Below are positions 1 to 9,162 of a stretch of 64,000 nt of DNA, piece after piece. A program made the translations under genes and the position numbers. Source of the stretch: Paenibacillus tundrae. Lineage in GTDB: Bacteria; Bacillota; Bacilli; Paenibacillales; Paenibacillaceae. A model generated the notes under the pieces. The model saw nothing but the letters and a program-made list of their open reading frames with translations, was not told the origin of the DNA and did not search any database. The DNA is taken from assembly GCF_036884255.1 (NCBI RefSeq), contig NZ_CP145605.1:5765001-5829000 (forward strand), given 5' to 3'. Within the stretch, counting starts at the first letter, position 1, and each line of letters begins with the position of its first letter.

Positions 1-661
1 GTGTGATGGTAATAACCCCCACCCCATTATCCTCCATGTGGGCATAGATCGTCTCCAAATCAATGTCGTCCCGAACAATAACAAATTCAATCAGCTCGGT
101 AGATCCGGCACGTTTAACCTGTACCTTGGCTTCACTACCTTTTGGGCCTCTGATTTTGTTAACGGCCTTATTTAGCTCTAGACCTTGCAACGTTTCACCG
201 TTGACAGACATGATGATATCTTTTGCCCGAATACCAGCTTTCTCTGCTGGTGATCCTTTGATCGGAGACACAACAACCACGTTTCCATCCTGAGACGAAA
301 CCTCTGCACCAATACCAGTAAATGAACCCTCTATGGATTCCTCGAACTGAGCTGCTGTCTCCTGCCCCATATAATTGGAGTATGGATCTCCGAGCGATTC
401 CATCATTCCGTTGATCGCACCATCGATCAGTTTGGTTCGATCCACGTCTTTATAATAGTTTTTGGAGATCAAATCCATAGCGGTTTCAATCTTCTTCAGC
501 TCGTTCTTCTGCTGCGTATTACCTGTCACACTGGCTAACAGGCCTTCACCTGGTGTCGTTGGACTAGCCATACCGGGAAAACTCATTAACACTAATGTGA
601 GTAAGCTTCCTCCGAGTAGTGCTCCAATGACAAGCAGCAGCGCCGATCTTTTTTTCATCAT
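1..661 (-). CDS. S41 C-terminal processing peptidase (N-terminal part, cut by window edge)
   Basis: The reading frame opens with ATG ATG AAA at 661 and runs off position 1, so about 220 residues are visible. They start with a short basic stretch and one hydrophobic segment (signal or membrane anchor, residues about 5-27). A CtpA/CtpB-type region follows, and then a PDZ domain (about residues 105-180, with GIGAEV, SPAEKAGI and DIIMSVNGE). The catalytic Ser/Lys half lies outside the window. Family members cut secreted or membrane proteins near their C-termini, and in Bacillus CtpB acts in sporulation signalling. It is the next gene after the M23 hydrolase on the same strand, the place ctpB holds in Bacillus beside ftsEX. 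The ribosome site AAAGGCGG precedes the start. A paralogous CtpA cannot be excluded. Confidence 0.9.
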   Translation of the reverse strand, partial: MMKKRSALLLVIGALLGGSLLTLVLMSFPGMASPTTPGEGLLASVTGNTQQKNELKKIETAMDLISKNYYKDVDRTKLIDGAINGMMESLGDPYSNYMGQETAAQFEESIEGSFTGIGAEVSSQDGNVVVVSPIKGSPAEKAGIRAKDIIMSVNGETLQGLELNKAVNKIRGPKGSEAKVQVKRAGSTELIEFVIVRDDIDLETIYAHMEDNGVGVITIT

Positions 662-797
662 CCGTTTGTCACCGCCTTTAGTTATGAACCATTCTAAGTT
701 CATGGATCATCGAAGTCCAATTCCTGAACATGCCAACTTAGTATATGTCTAGCTTGTACGGAATATGTTTATTCCATTCGGTCAATGCGTCACGTTA

Positions 798-2090
798 TTA
801 CAAATAGTTCATCGGATTTACTGCTGTACCATTATCTCGTACTTCAAAGTGCAAGTGAGGTCCTGTCGAGTTTCCTGTATTCCCTGACTCTGCAATGACA
901 TCACCTTTGCTAACCGTGTCGCCTTTGCCCACTTTGAATCCACCTTCACGTAAGTGACCATAGAGTGTCCATAGTCCACCACCATGATCCACAATAACGG
1001 TATATCCATAACCACTGTACCATTCAGCCATAATAACGATACCGCCAGAAGCTGCATGAACAGAAGTACCCACTGGAACAGCAAAATCCACACCATTATG
1101 CATTTTACCGACTACACCCGTAATTGGATGGGTACGAGGGCCAAACGGGGAAGAAATACGTCCTCCGGATACCGGTCTAGAGAAAATTCCGTTACCTGAT
1201 GAATACGTAACCTCACTGCTACTATCCATGCTAACTCTAGTTGGATTCTTGGCTGCTGCTTTGGCTGCGGCAGCTGCACGAGCAGCGGCCTCTGCTTTAG
1301 CTTTAGCTGCGGCTGCAGCCTGCTCTTCGCGCAATTTATTTTTCTCCTGCAATAGAGCCGAACGTTTGCTAGCAATCTGCATCAGCACATCTTCCTGCTC
1401 TTGCGTTAATTCATCGGACTCTTCAATTTTAGCATCATAGGAAGCCAAAAGCACTTGCTTCTCTTGCTCTTTCTCATTCAACTGCGATTTACGCTGCTTC
1501 TTCTGAGCATAAAGGCTCTTAGCTTCAGCATACTGCTTATCCAGTTCTGCCTTTTTGTCTACCACGAGCTGCTTGTCCTTCTTATGCTCATCCAGCAGAT
1601 GCTGATCCTGATCCACGATCGTTTTCAGCGAGTCCGCACGGGTTAAGAAATCAGAGAAGCTTGTGGAAGACAACAAGACGTCCAGATAAGATACTGCACC
1701 ATCGGTATACATCAGACGTACACGGGATTCCAGCAATTTCTCTCTGGCTACGATCCGTTCCTCTGCAGCTTGAAGATCCTTCTTCGTTGTACGTAGATCT
1801 TCTTCCGTATTCTCAATCTGCAGTGAGACGTTTGCGAGTTCATCACTAACGACATTAATCTGCTCCAGAACAACCTTCAGGTAAGCGTTCGTTTTGTTCT
1901 TGTAATGCTGAGCTTCCTTTTTGTTGGCAGCGGCCTTTTTCTGCTCTTGTTTGGCTGTAGCCGCCTTGTTCTCTAGTTGTTGAATCTGCTGATCGATGTC
2001 ACTGATACTACTCTTAGCATATCCGTCCGAAGGTTGAAACGTTAAGCTAGCTAACAATGTAAAAGCTAGCAGCGAAGCGGTTTTTTTCAA
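798..2090 (-). CDS. EnvC-like M23 murein hydrolase with coiled coil
   Basis: I chose the TTG at 2090 because GGGAGA lies at the right distance upstream and the protein then begins with a clean signal peptide (LKKTASLLAF...); an ATG at 2153 would add 21 unlikely residues. The secreted product is about 430 residues. A long coiled coil (about residues 35-250, rich in K, E, Q and A) is followed by an Ala-rich linker and a C-terminal LytM/M23 domain. The zinc-ligand motifs HNGVDFA and GPHLHFE are intact, which suggests an active glycyl-glycine-type or cross-link endopeptidase. The architecture matches EnvC and coiled-coil hydrolases controlled by FtsEX. The gene follows ftsX directly on the same strand, so FtsX-dependent activation at the cell wall is a reasonable inference. 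Confidence 0.9.
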   Translation of the reverse strand: MKKTASLLAFTLLASLTFQPSDGYAKSSISDIDQQIQQLENKAATAKQEQKKAAANKKEAQHYKNKTNAYLKVVLEQINVVSDELANVSLQIENTEEDLRTTKKDLQAAEERIVAREKLLESRVRLMYTDGAVSYLDVLLSSTSFSDFLTRADSLKTIVDQDQHLLDEHKKDKQLVVDKKAELDKQYAEAKSLYAQKKQRKSQLNEKEQEKQVLLASYDAKIEESDELTQEQEDVLMQIASKRSALLQEKNKLREEQAAAAAKAKAEAAARAAAAAKAAAKNPTRVSMDSSSEVTYSSGNGIFSRPVSGGRISSPFGPRTHPITGVVGKMHNGVDFAVPVGTSVHAASGGIVIMAEWYSGYGYTVIVDHGGGLWTLYGHLREGGFKVGKGDTVSKGDVIAESGNTGNSTGPHLHFEVRDNGTAVNPMNYL

Positions 2091-2280
2091 AATGTCGATC
2101 TCCCATCCTATGAATTCACAAGAAAGCAACCTGCACAGGCGGTGAACAAACATGTTCTCTGCTTTCTTTCATCTTAAGAAATTCGGTCTCTCCTACATAT
2201 CGTCAAACAGCTCCATTTTGTGAACCTGCTATGCCATTCTAGTTTGCGAACGTTCAACATTCTACGTGGTATACGTAGGT

Positions 2281-3198
2281 CTAAACGTTAAGGGACTTAC
2301 GGATGGACAGCGTACTGCCCAGTATGCCTACCAATACCCCTAGCCCGATCAATAAGGTTGCAAAGAGCACCCAAATATCTCCAAGCGGAACAAGGTTAAG
2401 CATCTGCATAAATACATCCTGACCAATGGTCGCCATAAGACGACTGTACCCAAAGAAGAGTACGGCTACTGTGACCGCTGAACCAATCAGTCCAATTAGC
2501 GCGCCTTCAATGAAGAACGGCCAACGAATGAACGTATTGGTTGCCCCAACCAGCTTCATGATGCCGATCTCTCGGCGACGGGCAAGAATCGTTACGCGAA
2601 TCGTATTCGAGATCAGGAACATGGACATCAGACCTAGTCCCCCAACGAAGATAAATCCGATATTCCGAACCAGCTTCGTAAATTTGAACAATACTTCCAC
2701 CGTTTCCTTGCCGTAATTCACTTTCATGATCGGCTTCTCCGGGTGTTTCTCGTTCAATGCTTCAATTTTTTGCGCTACAAAAGTAACGGTTTCCGGTTCA
2801 ATGACCTCAACTTCAATGGTCTCCGGCAGTGGGTTATTATCCACATCGAAACCGCTCAGTACATTATCTGCACTGTCTCCGAGACGTTCACGGAACTCTT
2901 TCAGTCCATCTTCCTTAGAGACAAAGCGAATTTCACTTACTTCAGGCATGGCGCTGATTTCTTGTTCGAGTGTGTTACGTAATTGCTCGTCCACATTCAG
3001 TTCAAGAAACGTGCTGATCTCCACCTGACTGTCCACTTGGTTTGCCATAGAATTCACATTCAATACCAATAGCATAAATACACCAAGAATAAGCAGTGAT
3101 ACGATGATGGACATGATGGAGGCCACAGACATCCAGCCGTTGCGGAATACGTTTTTGAATCCCTCCCGCAAATGGCGCAAGAGAGTACTAAAATTCAT
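2281..3198 (-). CDS. ftsX: Cell division ABC transporter permease FtsX
   Basis: 305 residues, normal length for FtsX. One N-terminal transmembrane helix (about 22-45) is followed by a large extracellular domain (about 50-165). Three more helices form the FtsX/MacB permease fold (about 170-300), with the conserved cytoplasmic stretch RREIGIMKLVGATN that contacts the ATPase. FtsX with FtsE passes an ATP-driven signal across the membrane to peptidoglycan hydrolases. The start overlaps the end of ftsE by 11 bp, so the two are translationally coupled, and the M23 hydrolase follows about 190 bp downstream. Confidence 0.97.
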   Translation of the reverse strand: MNFSTLLRHLREGFKNVFRNGWMSVASIMSIIVSLLILGVFMLLVLNVNSMANQVDSQVEISTFLELNVDEQLRNTLEQEISAMPEVSEIRFVSKEDGLKEFRERLGDSADNVLSGFDVDNNPLPETIEVEVIEPETVTFVAQKIEALNEKHPEKPIMKVNYGKETVEVLFKFTKLVRNIGFIFVGGLGLMSMFLISNTIRVTILARRREIGIMKLVGATNTFIRWPFFIEGALIGLIGSAVTVAVLFFGYSRLMATIGQDVFMQMLNLVPLGDIWVLFATLLIGLGVLVGILGSTLSIRKSLNV

Positions 3199-3874
3199 AA
3201 CCGTATTCTCCTCTCATCTGATCCCGTACGATCTGTCCACGTTCAATGGCAATAACTCGTTTACGCATCGTATTTACGATGTCTTTGTTATGGGTTGCCA
3301 TGACGATTGTGGTTCCTCGGAAATTGATCTCATCCAGCAGTTGCATAATTCCCCATGACGTCTCTGGATCAAGGTTACCTGTAGGCTCGTCCGCGATAAT
3401 AACCGACGGATTATTCACAATCGCCCGGGCGATGGCAATACGCTGCTGTTCCCCACCTGAGAGCTGCGAAGGCTCACGATTGGCTTTGCCACGCAATCCC
3501 ACCAGATCAAGCACTTCCATCACTCGTTTCTTGATATGACGCTTCGGCGCTTCAATAACTTCCATAGCAAAAGCTACATTCTCGAACGCCGTCATCTTAG
3601 GCAGCAGTCGGAAGTCCTGGAATACAACACCGATATTACGGCGTACATAAGGGATTTTCCTTGGTTTCAGCTTACCGATATTAAATCCGTTAATGGATAT
3701 TTGTCCTTTAGTCGGAACTTCTTCTCTGTACATCAATTTCATAAATGTCGATTTGCCTGCGCCAGACGGACCGACGATATAGACAAATTCATTGCGGTCG
3801 ATCTTCACCGACACCCCTTGTAAAGCGTGGGTCCCATTGGCGTAGGTCTTCCACACGTCCTGCATTTCTATCAC
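3188..3874 (-). CDS. ftsE: Cell division ATP-binding protein FtsE
   Basis: ABC ATPase with Walker A GPSGAGKST, signature LSGGEQQRIAIARA and Walker B VIIADEPTGNLD, all intact. I prefer the GTG at 3874, preceded by AGGAAGTGAT. It gives 228 residues starting IEMQDVWKTY, the usual FtsE length; the ATG at 3895 adds seven residues and has a poorer ribosome site. FtsE works with FtsX at the membrane to control cell wall hydrolases during elongation and division. It is the first gene of the ftsE-ftsX-M23 run. Confidence 0.96.
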   Translation of the reverse strand: MIEMQDVWKTYANGTHALQGVSVKIDRNEFVYIVGPSGAGKSTFMKLMYREEVPTKGQISINGFNIGKLKPRKIPYVRRNIGVVFQDFRLLPKMTAFENVAFAMEVIEAPKRHIKKRVMEVLDLVGLRGKANREPSQLSGGEQQRIAIARAIVNNPSVIIADEPTGNLDPETSWGIMQLLDEINFRGTTIVMATHNKDIVNTMRKRVIAIERGQIVRDQMRGEYGYEF

Positions 3875-4016
3875 ATCATCACTTCCTGCTCGCATAGTTA
3901 GCCATTATCATTTCGACACAATCCCGGCATTTCCTTTAAAAAGACCTGAATTTCATCAGGAGAAGTCCACTTCGACCTTTTTTGATGGTGAAGCATGGAT
4001 TCATATGAAGTTTATT

Positions 4017-4032
4017 GTAACAAATTTGTTAC
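4017..4032. promoter_or_regulatory. Perfect 16-bp palindrome in ftsE/vanW divergent spacer
   Basis: GTAACAAATTTGTTAC is its own reverse complement. It lies between ftsE (minus) and the VanW gene (plus), about 95 bp before the latter. It has the form of a dimeric repressor site, but I do not know the protein. A related inverted repeat, GTAACA-N6-TGTTAC, lies before yhbD at 8971. Confidence 0.4.
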
Positions 4033-4126
4033 CTATTGAGTACCCGAAAGTTTTCCTACATTGGATCATATATATAGAAAGTGTTACAAAGTGCGGAACA
4101 ACAGAAGTAAAAAGGAGCGTACGGTT

Positions 4127-5560
4127 ATGAAAAAAATACACGTGGCAGTCATTGCAATGTTCTCGATCCTCTTATTCGGTTCCGCATCCTATGGAATGAT
4201 CTATATGTATGTGAACCAACCGTCGTTACCCCAGAAGGTACAGGTAGGCGGATGGCAGATCGGAGGAATGAATCGAGCCGATGTCATGCTTGAACTGGAT
4301 GAACGGTTACAACAGCTGGCAGAGTGGCCTGTCATTTTGGAACTGGACGAACCCCTCGCGAAAACACTACCCTTTACAGCTGCGCAAACAGGCGCACATT
4401 ACGATGCAGAAGGCTTCCGACTTGCCATGAAGCAACTGGAGGAAGGAAACCTGTGGGAACGTGCCTATGCACGTTATCATCTGGCTGAAGATTGGCCTGT
4501 GGAGCTGACGTATGATGCGACATCTTTAAAAACACAATTGAGCCCTGCTTGGGAAAAAGAAACCTTCGGTTCTCCTTCCAATGCTGTTCGCAGGATCACG
4601 CCTAGCGATAAGATTCAATACATCCCGGAAAAAGGTGTACGCCGCATCGCTTGGGATGAACTAACCCGTCAATTACAGGTCAAGCTACCTCATGATTTCA
4701 GCGCATTAGACTCGGAGGGCAAACCTGATTCGATCCGTATTCAGCTCCCACTGTATACGATGAAACCTGAAGTTACGGTGGACTCCTTGCGCTCAGAGGG
4801 CATTGAACGGAAAATCATTCAGTTCTCGACGGGGCTTGGCAATAGCAGTGAGGGTCGGGTACATAATGTGAGCGCAGCGGCCGAAGCCATTGACGGCATG
4901 GTTCTGAAGCCAGGTGCCATTTTTGATTATGAAAAAATTGTTCAAAAAGCCGAGAAGGAGTTCGGCTTCCGCGAAGCGCCGGTCATTGTGAATGGTCGAC
5001 TGACGCCTGGAATTGGCGGGGGCATCTGTCAGGTATCCAGTACGATATATAATGCAGCCTTGCTCACAGGTCTCGATATCGTCGAACGTCGCAATCACTC
5101 CCTACCGGTGAAATATCTACCGAAAGGGTTAGACGCCACCTTTGCTTCTGGAGCCATTAACTTCCGTTTCAAAAATAACACTGAAAAATCGCTGCTGATC
5201 CATGCCGAGGTCAACAACCATCGGTTAGTCGTGAAGTTTTTTGGCACATTTCCGGAGAATGTCAGCTATGCCCTTGAATCTCGTACGATTGAAACGTTAA
5301 GTGTTCCGGTAAAATACGTATCCAGTAACGTTCTCCCCGATGGAGCACAGCAGGTACTACAAAACGGACAGCCTGGATATATTGTCGAGACTGTACGGAC
5401 GAAGCGGGTAGATGGGAAAGTCGTCGAATCCAAAACCATTTCACGAGATACGTACAAAGCACAGAATCGCTTAATTGCTCGCCCGGGAAACAGCAGTGTA
5501 CCTGATGAACAAGAGCCTTCCATTGTTGAGGATGGCATCTCGGATACCAAACAGCCTTAA
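4127..5560 (+). CDS. VanW family protein with C-terminal G5-like region
   Basis: The ATG at 4127 follows AAAGGAGCG and starts a signal-anchor helix (MKKIHVAVIAMF...), giving 477 residues; an upstream ATG at 4061 lacks a ribosome site. A putative peptidoglycan-binding region occupies about residues 50-210. The VanW domain follows (about 235-380), with the family motif GGGICQVSSTIYNAALL and the stretch NHSLPVKYLPKGLDATFA. The last 80 residues resemble a G5 domain. Proteins of this build, like Bacillus YoaR, are exported and wall-associated. The VanW domain takes its name from glycopeptide clusters, but no van genes are nearby, so a resistance role is not implied. It is transcribed alone, divergent from ftsE. 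Confidence 0.9.
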   Translation: MKKIHVAVIAMFSILLFGSASYGMIYMYVNQPSLPQKVQVGGWQIGGMNRADVMLELDERLQQLAEWPVILELDEPLAKTLPFTAAQTGAHYDAEGFRLAMKQLEEGNLWERAYARYHLAEDWPVELTYDATSLKTQLSPAWEKETFGSPSNAVRRITPSDKIQYIPEKGVRRIAWDELTRQLQVKLPHDFSALDSEGKPDSIRIQLPLYTMKPEVTVDSLRSEGIERKIIQFSTGLGNSSEGRVHNVSAAAEAIDGMVLKPGAIFDYEKIVQKAEKEFGFREAPVIVNGRLTPGIGGGICQVSSTIYNAALLTGLDIVERRNHSLPVKYLPKGLDATFASGAINFRFKNNTEKSLLIHAEVNNHRLVVKFFGTFPENVSYALESRTIETLSVPVKYVSSNVLPDGAQQVLQNGQPGYIVETVRTKRVDGKVVESKTISRDTYKAQNRLIARPGNSSVPDEQEPSIVEDGISDTKQP

Positions 5561-5603
5561 TTTCAACGTTGTTGTTATAGCTTCTACTTCTAATAGAAAA
5601 TAT

Positions 5604-5660
5604 TAAAAAAAGACAGACCTCTCGTCTCCCTTTCGGTTACGTGTGAAGTGTGTCTGTTCT
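5604..5660 (-). terminator. Probable terminator of the MFS gene
   Basis: On the minus strand a stem made by GTCTGT/ACAGAC with extra partial pairing is followed by a run of seven T (5604-5610). The loop is long (about 33 nt) and could fold further. It lies about 95 bp beyond the MFS stop. Confidence 0.5.
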
Positions 5661-5755
5661 ATCTTGTGATGAAATGACTGCCCTCTCAATATAGCGATAA
5701 TCAAAAGGTAACAGCTACATTCTCATCGAATTTCATCATTTGTCTAACAAAAAGG

Positions 5756-7324
5756 TTAATGACCGCCTGTGTATTCGCTTTGCTCTTCACCCACGACCAT
5801 CTTCTCATTGCCCATGAAGAACGATGCGATTAGAGCGAGCGCAGCCGGAATGGCAGCCCAAGCAAACAACTGTACAATAGATGAAGACAGCGCATGAGTA
5901 ATGGCCTCTAGAATCTGTGGTGGAATACCCTGTCTTAATTCCGGTGACAACAGTGCATGTGGATCTGTTAAATTCAGTCCGTCCGGTATGCCTCCACCGG
6001 TTGTAGCCTCTCCAGCACCCGCTCCACCAGCCTCTGCTGCTGATCCAAGTGCCTCGGTCATTTTACGTGTAAACACTTGGCTCTGTACGATACCAAAAAT
6101 CGTGATCCCCATCGTCATGCCAAGAGACCGCAAGAAGTTAAGCGTAGAACTAGCCGCCCCGCGTCTACGTGGTTCAAATGCATTCATCGCCGCGTTGCTA
6201 AGCACCGAGAACGATGCACCCACGCCAAGTCCGACCATAACCATGAATATACGGATCGTCCAGAGCGATGATCCCTCATCCAGCGTTGTAAGTAATCCAA
6301 GTCCAAGCACGAGAAGTGCAAGTGTAGGAATCATAATATTACGGTACTTGATTTTGGTCATTAATACCCCACCCAGGGAGGCCGTTACGACTGAACCAAG
6401 CATCATTGGCAGTAAAACTAGACCTGAGTTAGTCGCTTTACCACCCAAAACACCTTGAATGAAAATCGGTATGTATACGGAAGCTGTAATAAACGCCGCC
6501 CCACTGAACATTGCGATTACGTTGCTGGACCAATACACCCGATTGCGGAACATATTAAAGGAAATAATCGGTTCCTTGGCTCGTGTCTCTGCATAGAGGA
6601 ATAATAGGGCGAGTACGATAAATCCGGCGAACAAGCCAATAATCTGTCCCGAATCCCAAGCATACGTCTTGCCGCCTAATTCCAAACCGAAGATCAGACA
6701 GACCACTGCGCCAATCAGTGTTACAGCACCTAGCCAGTCAATCTGCTGGGATTGATGCTGGTGTGATTCTTTATAACAAATAGTAATAAACAAAAACGCA
6801 ATTAAACCAAGTGGTAGGTTAATATAGAATACCCATTCCCATGTCGCGTACTCAGTAATATAAGCACCAAGCAACGGGCCAAATACACTGGATAGACCAA
6901 ATACCGCACCAAACAATCCACCCAGTTTACCCCGTGCCTCTGGAGCAACAACATCAAACATAATCGTAAACGCAATGGGCACCAGCGCACCTGCACCAAT
7001 CCCTTGAATTGCTCTGTACATCGTTAATTCCACGATAGATGTCGCTGTTCCGCACAACGCCGAACCAAGCATGAATACAATGATGCCAAATACAAAGAAT
7101 TTCTTCCGTCCGTACATATCCGACAGTTTACCGAAGATCGGCATTCCCGCCATCTCCGCAACCATGTATGCAGAGGTCACCCAAACGAACTTGTCGAGTC
7201 CCCCGAGCTTGCCGACGATATCACCCATCGCCGTAGCTACAATGGTGTTATCCATTGAAGCCATAAGTATGCTAAGCAGTAGCCCTGCCAGCACAAATCC
7301 AATTTTGTTTTTACTTGCAGCCAT
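5756..7324 (-). CDS. DHA2-family MFS drug exporter (14 TM)
   Basis: About 522 residues from the ATG at 7324, which follows GGAGAG; six further residues upstream have no ribosome site. There are fourteen hydrophobic segments. The motif-A loop GKLSDMYGRKKF falls between helices 2 and 3, and an MDNTIV motif lies in helix 1, as in the EmrB/QacA/LfrA group of proton-driven multidrug exporters. Between the last two helices is a long extracellular loop rich in G and A (about residues 430-460). The substrate cannot be read from the sequence. No adjacent TetR or MarR regulator is present, so control is unknown. Confidence 0.92.
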   Translation of the reverse strand: MAASKNKIGFVLAGLLLSILMASMDNTIVATAMGDIVGKLGGLDKFVWVTSAYMVAEMAGMPIFGKLSDMYGRKKFFVFGIIVFMLGSALCGTATSIVELTMYRAIQGIGAGALVPIAFTIMFDVVAPEARGKLGGLFGAVFGLSSVFGPLLGAYITEYATWEWVFYINLPLGLIAFLFITICYKESHQHQSQQIDWLGAVTLIGAVVCLIFGLELGGKTYAWDSGQIIGLFAGFIVLALLFLYAETRAKEPIISFNMFRNRVYWSSNVIAMFSGAAFITASVYIPIFIQGVLGGKATNSGLVLLPMMLGSVVTASLGGVLMTKIKYRNIMIPTLALLVLGLGLLTTLDEGSSLWTIRIFMVMVGLGVGASFSVLSNAAMNAFEPRRRGAASSTLNFLRSLGMTMGITIFGIVQSQVFTRKMTEALGSAAEAGGAGAGEATTGGGIPDGLNLTDPHALLSPELRQGIPPQILEAITHALSSSIVQLFAWAAIPAALALIASFFMGNEKMVVGEEQSEYTGGH

Positions 7325-7467
7325 CGTTCTTAATCTCTCCATTCACGATCTATTCATATGACTGCATTAGTATATCCGAAATGTCGCAATCATTAATCAG
7401 TCCAAGGACCGATTGCTTTACGCCAAAACAATCTATCGTGAACGAGCCATTCGCATCCGTTTTCGCA

Positions 7468-8295
7468 TCAGATTTGTTCAACACGACCTATTCTTGCTTC
7501 TGGATCTACCGACAAGTCACCCGAATATTCGACCAACCTAATGTTACAACCCCGCCCAATATGAACTCGTGTACCTCGAACAGTATCGGCCTCTGTATCT
7601 TCAAGCATAATCTCATCTCCCTCAATCAGTTCTGCTCGAAAAGAAGGAGCCCCGCCCAAACCAAGTGCTTTCCAGAATCCACTGCGCTCTCTACGCCGAA
7701 TATCAATCCGTTCACCGCCAACTTCCCTAGCCGAGGAAGACGTATATAAACGAATCTCCACGGTGTCTGCGTTCAACAGCCCCCCTACTTTGAGGTTGCC
7801 TTGAACACTAATCGACTCGCCCTGGACATCTCCATCAATCGTGGCCATACCGCCGATATCAATGCGCTCACTGTCCACTCTACCGCGTACGTTGCATTTT
7901 CCGTTCACCGTCAACTCCGGTGTAGCCAAAGCACCATTAATCGTTGTCATGCCATCCACACGCACACGAGAACTAACTAGCGGGCCGTTAATCGTACACA
8001 TGCCATTGACCGTTGTCGTCTCCGCGCGAGCCGAGCCATGAACGCCCATTGTTCCATTTACATCCAGTGAATTGGTCTGCAGTTCTCCTTCCACTTTAGC
8101 CATACCATTCACGGTTACGCTCTCCGTGTACAACGCACCATAGATTTTCAGAGTCCCATTCACATTGAGCGAAGTACAATCCAAGTCTCCGTCCAATTTG
8201 GCCATGCCATCAATATTCACCCGGTTATAGTGCCCACCTGTCGTTTTGCGAGACCCCGTTACATTCAGATCATTTCTCATGTGACGCTCTTCCAT
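7468..8295 (-). CDS. Bactofilin-like polymer-forming protein (YhbE/YhbF type)
   Basis: 275 residues. The N-terminal two thirds (about 25-185) are repeats of about 20 residues built on V-NG-M/T and I-GG-M (for example VNGMAKVEGEL, VNGTMGVHGSA), predicted to form a right-handed beta helix as in bactofilins. The C-terminal part carries a basic patch RRRERSGFW and then a second beta-rich segment. Bactofilins self-assemble into filaments at the inner membrane without nucleotide. The pairing with a YhbD gene 16 bp upstream matches Bacillus yhbD-yhbE-yhbF. The start follows GGGGGAG at a good distance. The exact role in this organism is not known. Confidence 0.88.
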   Translation of the reverse strand: MEERHMRNDLNVTGSRKTTGGHYNRVNIDGMAKLDGDLDCTSLNVNGTLKIYGALYTESVTVNGMAKVEGELQTNSLDVNGTMGVHGSARAETTTVNGMCTINGPLVSSRVRVDGMTTINGALATPELTVNGKCNVRGRVDSERIDIGGMATIDGDVQGESISVQGNLKVGGLLNADTVEIRLYTSSSAREVGGERIDIRRRERSGFWKALGLGGAPSFRAELIEGDEIMLEDTEADTVRGTRVHIGRGCNIRLVEYSGDLSVDPEARIGRVEQI

Positions 8296-8311
8296 TCATT
8301 TCTCCCCCTTT

Positions 8312-8941
8312 TCAGACATTCCCTAATTTAAGTTTCAATTCTTCCATGAACGTTGCCAGCGTAATTCTCAGCACCACTTTTACACCCTGATCAAAATAAA
8401 GCTCCGCTCCTGCACCAACCAGCATAAACGTCGGTACACCCATTTTGCGAATAAGCAGCAACTCACTTGCTCTGTCTCTGAACCGGTAATAATGATCTGA
8501 CATTACTTCGATCAACAAGGTGCCTTCCTGCCTTGTGATATCTCCACTCATTAGTAACTTCTCAAGTACATAGAGCATCATGATCTGCTCCAGACCATAC
8601 AGCGGTTGCTCTCGTCCGGCTTCCGTCAGCAATTCAAGAGATGCTAATGAAACAATGTTTCGATCTATGAGTTGTTGAGCAGACATCTCTACTTCGCCTA
8701 ATGATGGCGAGAATACATCTGCCAGCTCATCCAGCGACAATCCTTCCTTCATGTGGATAATCTTGTCGATCCGCGGCAAAATCTGCTGTTTAGGAAAAAA
8801 GGTCTCCTGTCCTGTATATGAAGACTTCCGGATGAACCATTCCTCCGGAATAAGATTTTTCCGTTTCCAGCGATAGAGCTGCCCATATGAAATGCCTGTC
8901 AGGTCTAGTAGTTCTTTTTTGGAGATCAAATCATCCGTCAT
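8312..8941 (-). CDS. yhbD: YhbD family protein with MerR-like HTH (DUF4004)
   Basis: 209 residues. The first 50 form a MerR-type winged helix (SKKELLDLTGISYGQLYRWKRKNLIPEEW). The rest is the DUF4004 region found in YhbD. The ATG at 8941 follows AAGGGGG. It is the first gene of a two-gene unit with the bactofilin-like gene. An inverted repeat GTAACA-N6-TGTTAC lies 30 bp upstream, so self-regulation is plausible but inferred. No ligand is known. Confidence 0.88.
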   Translation of the reverse strand: MTDDLISKKELLDLTGISYGQLYRWKRKNLIPEEWFIRKSSYTGQETFFPKQQILPRIDKIIHMKEGLSLDELADVFSPSLGEVEMSAQQLIDRNIVSLASLELLTEAGREQPLYGLEQIMMLYVLEKLLMSGDITRQEGTLLIEVMSDHYYRFRDRASELLLIRKMGVPTFMLVGAGAELYFDQGVKVVLRITLATFMEELKLKLGNV

Positions 8942-8970
8942 CGTTGAACCCCCTTGTTATTGAAGACAGT

Positions 8971-8988
8971 GTAACATAACATTGTTAC
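8971..8988. promoter_or_regulatory. Inverted repeat upstream of yhbD
   Basis: GTAACATAACATTGTTAC has 6-bp arms GTAACA/TGTTAC around six bases, 30 bp before the yhbD start. It is a candidate operator for YhbD itself. The arms match those of the palindrome at 4017. Confidence 0.4.
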
Positions 8989-9162
8989 GTTGTGAAGGGA
9001 GTTGTTTTCAACCGTGTATCATTCTCGTCATTGCATCGAGGGAGCTTTGGGTATAACCTGTGTAATAGATACTACGCTTCATTAGGAACTACTATCCCTC
9101 GGCTTCCAAACGGGAGATGGAACGGTTACATATCGGACTTATGAAAGGGGTTACTTTATCAG

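Noticed and set aside
4127..5560. VanW domain as a sign of glycopeptide resistance
   Set aside because: No vanA/H/X/Y or vanRS neighbours; the domain is common in Bacillota wall proteins.
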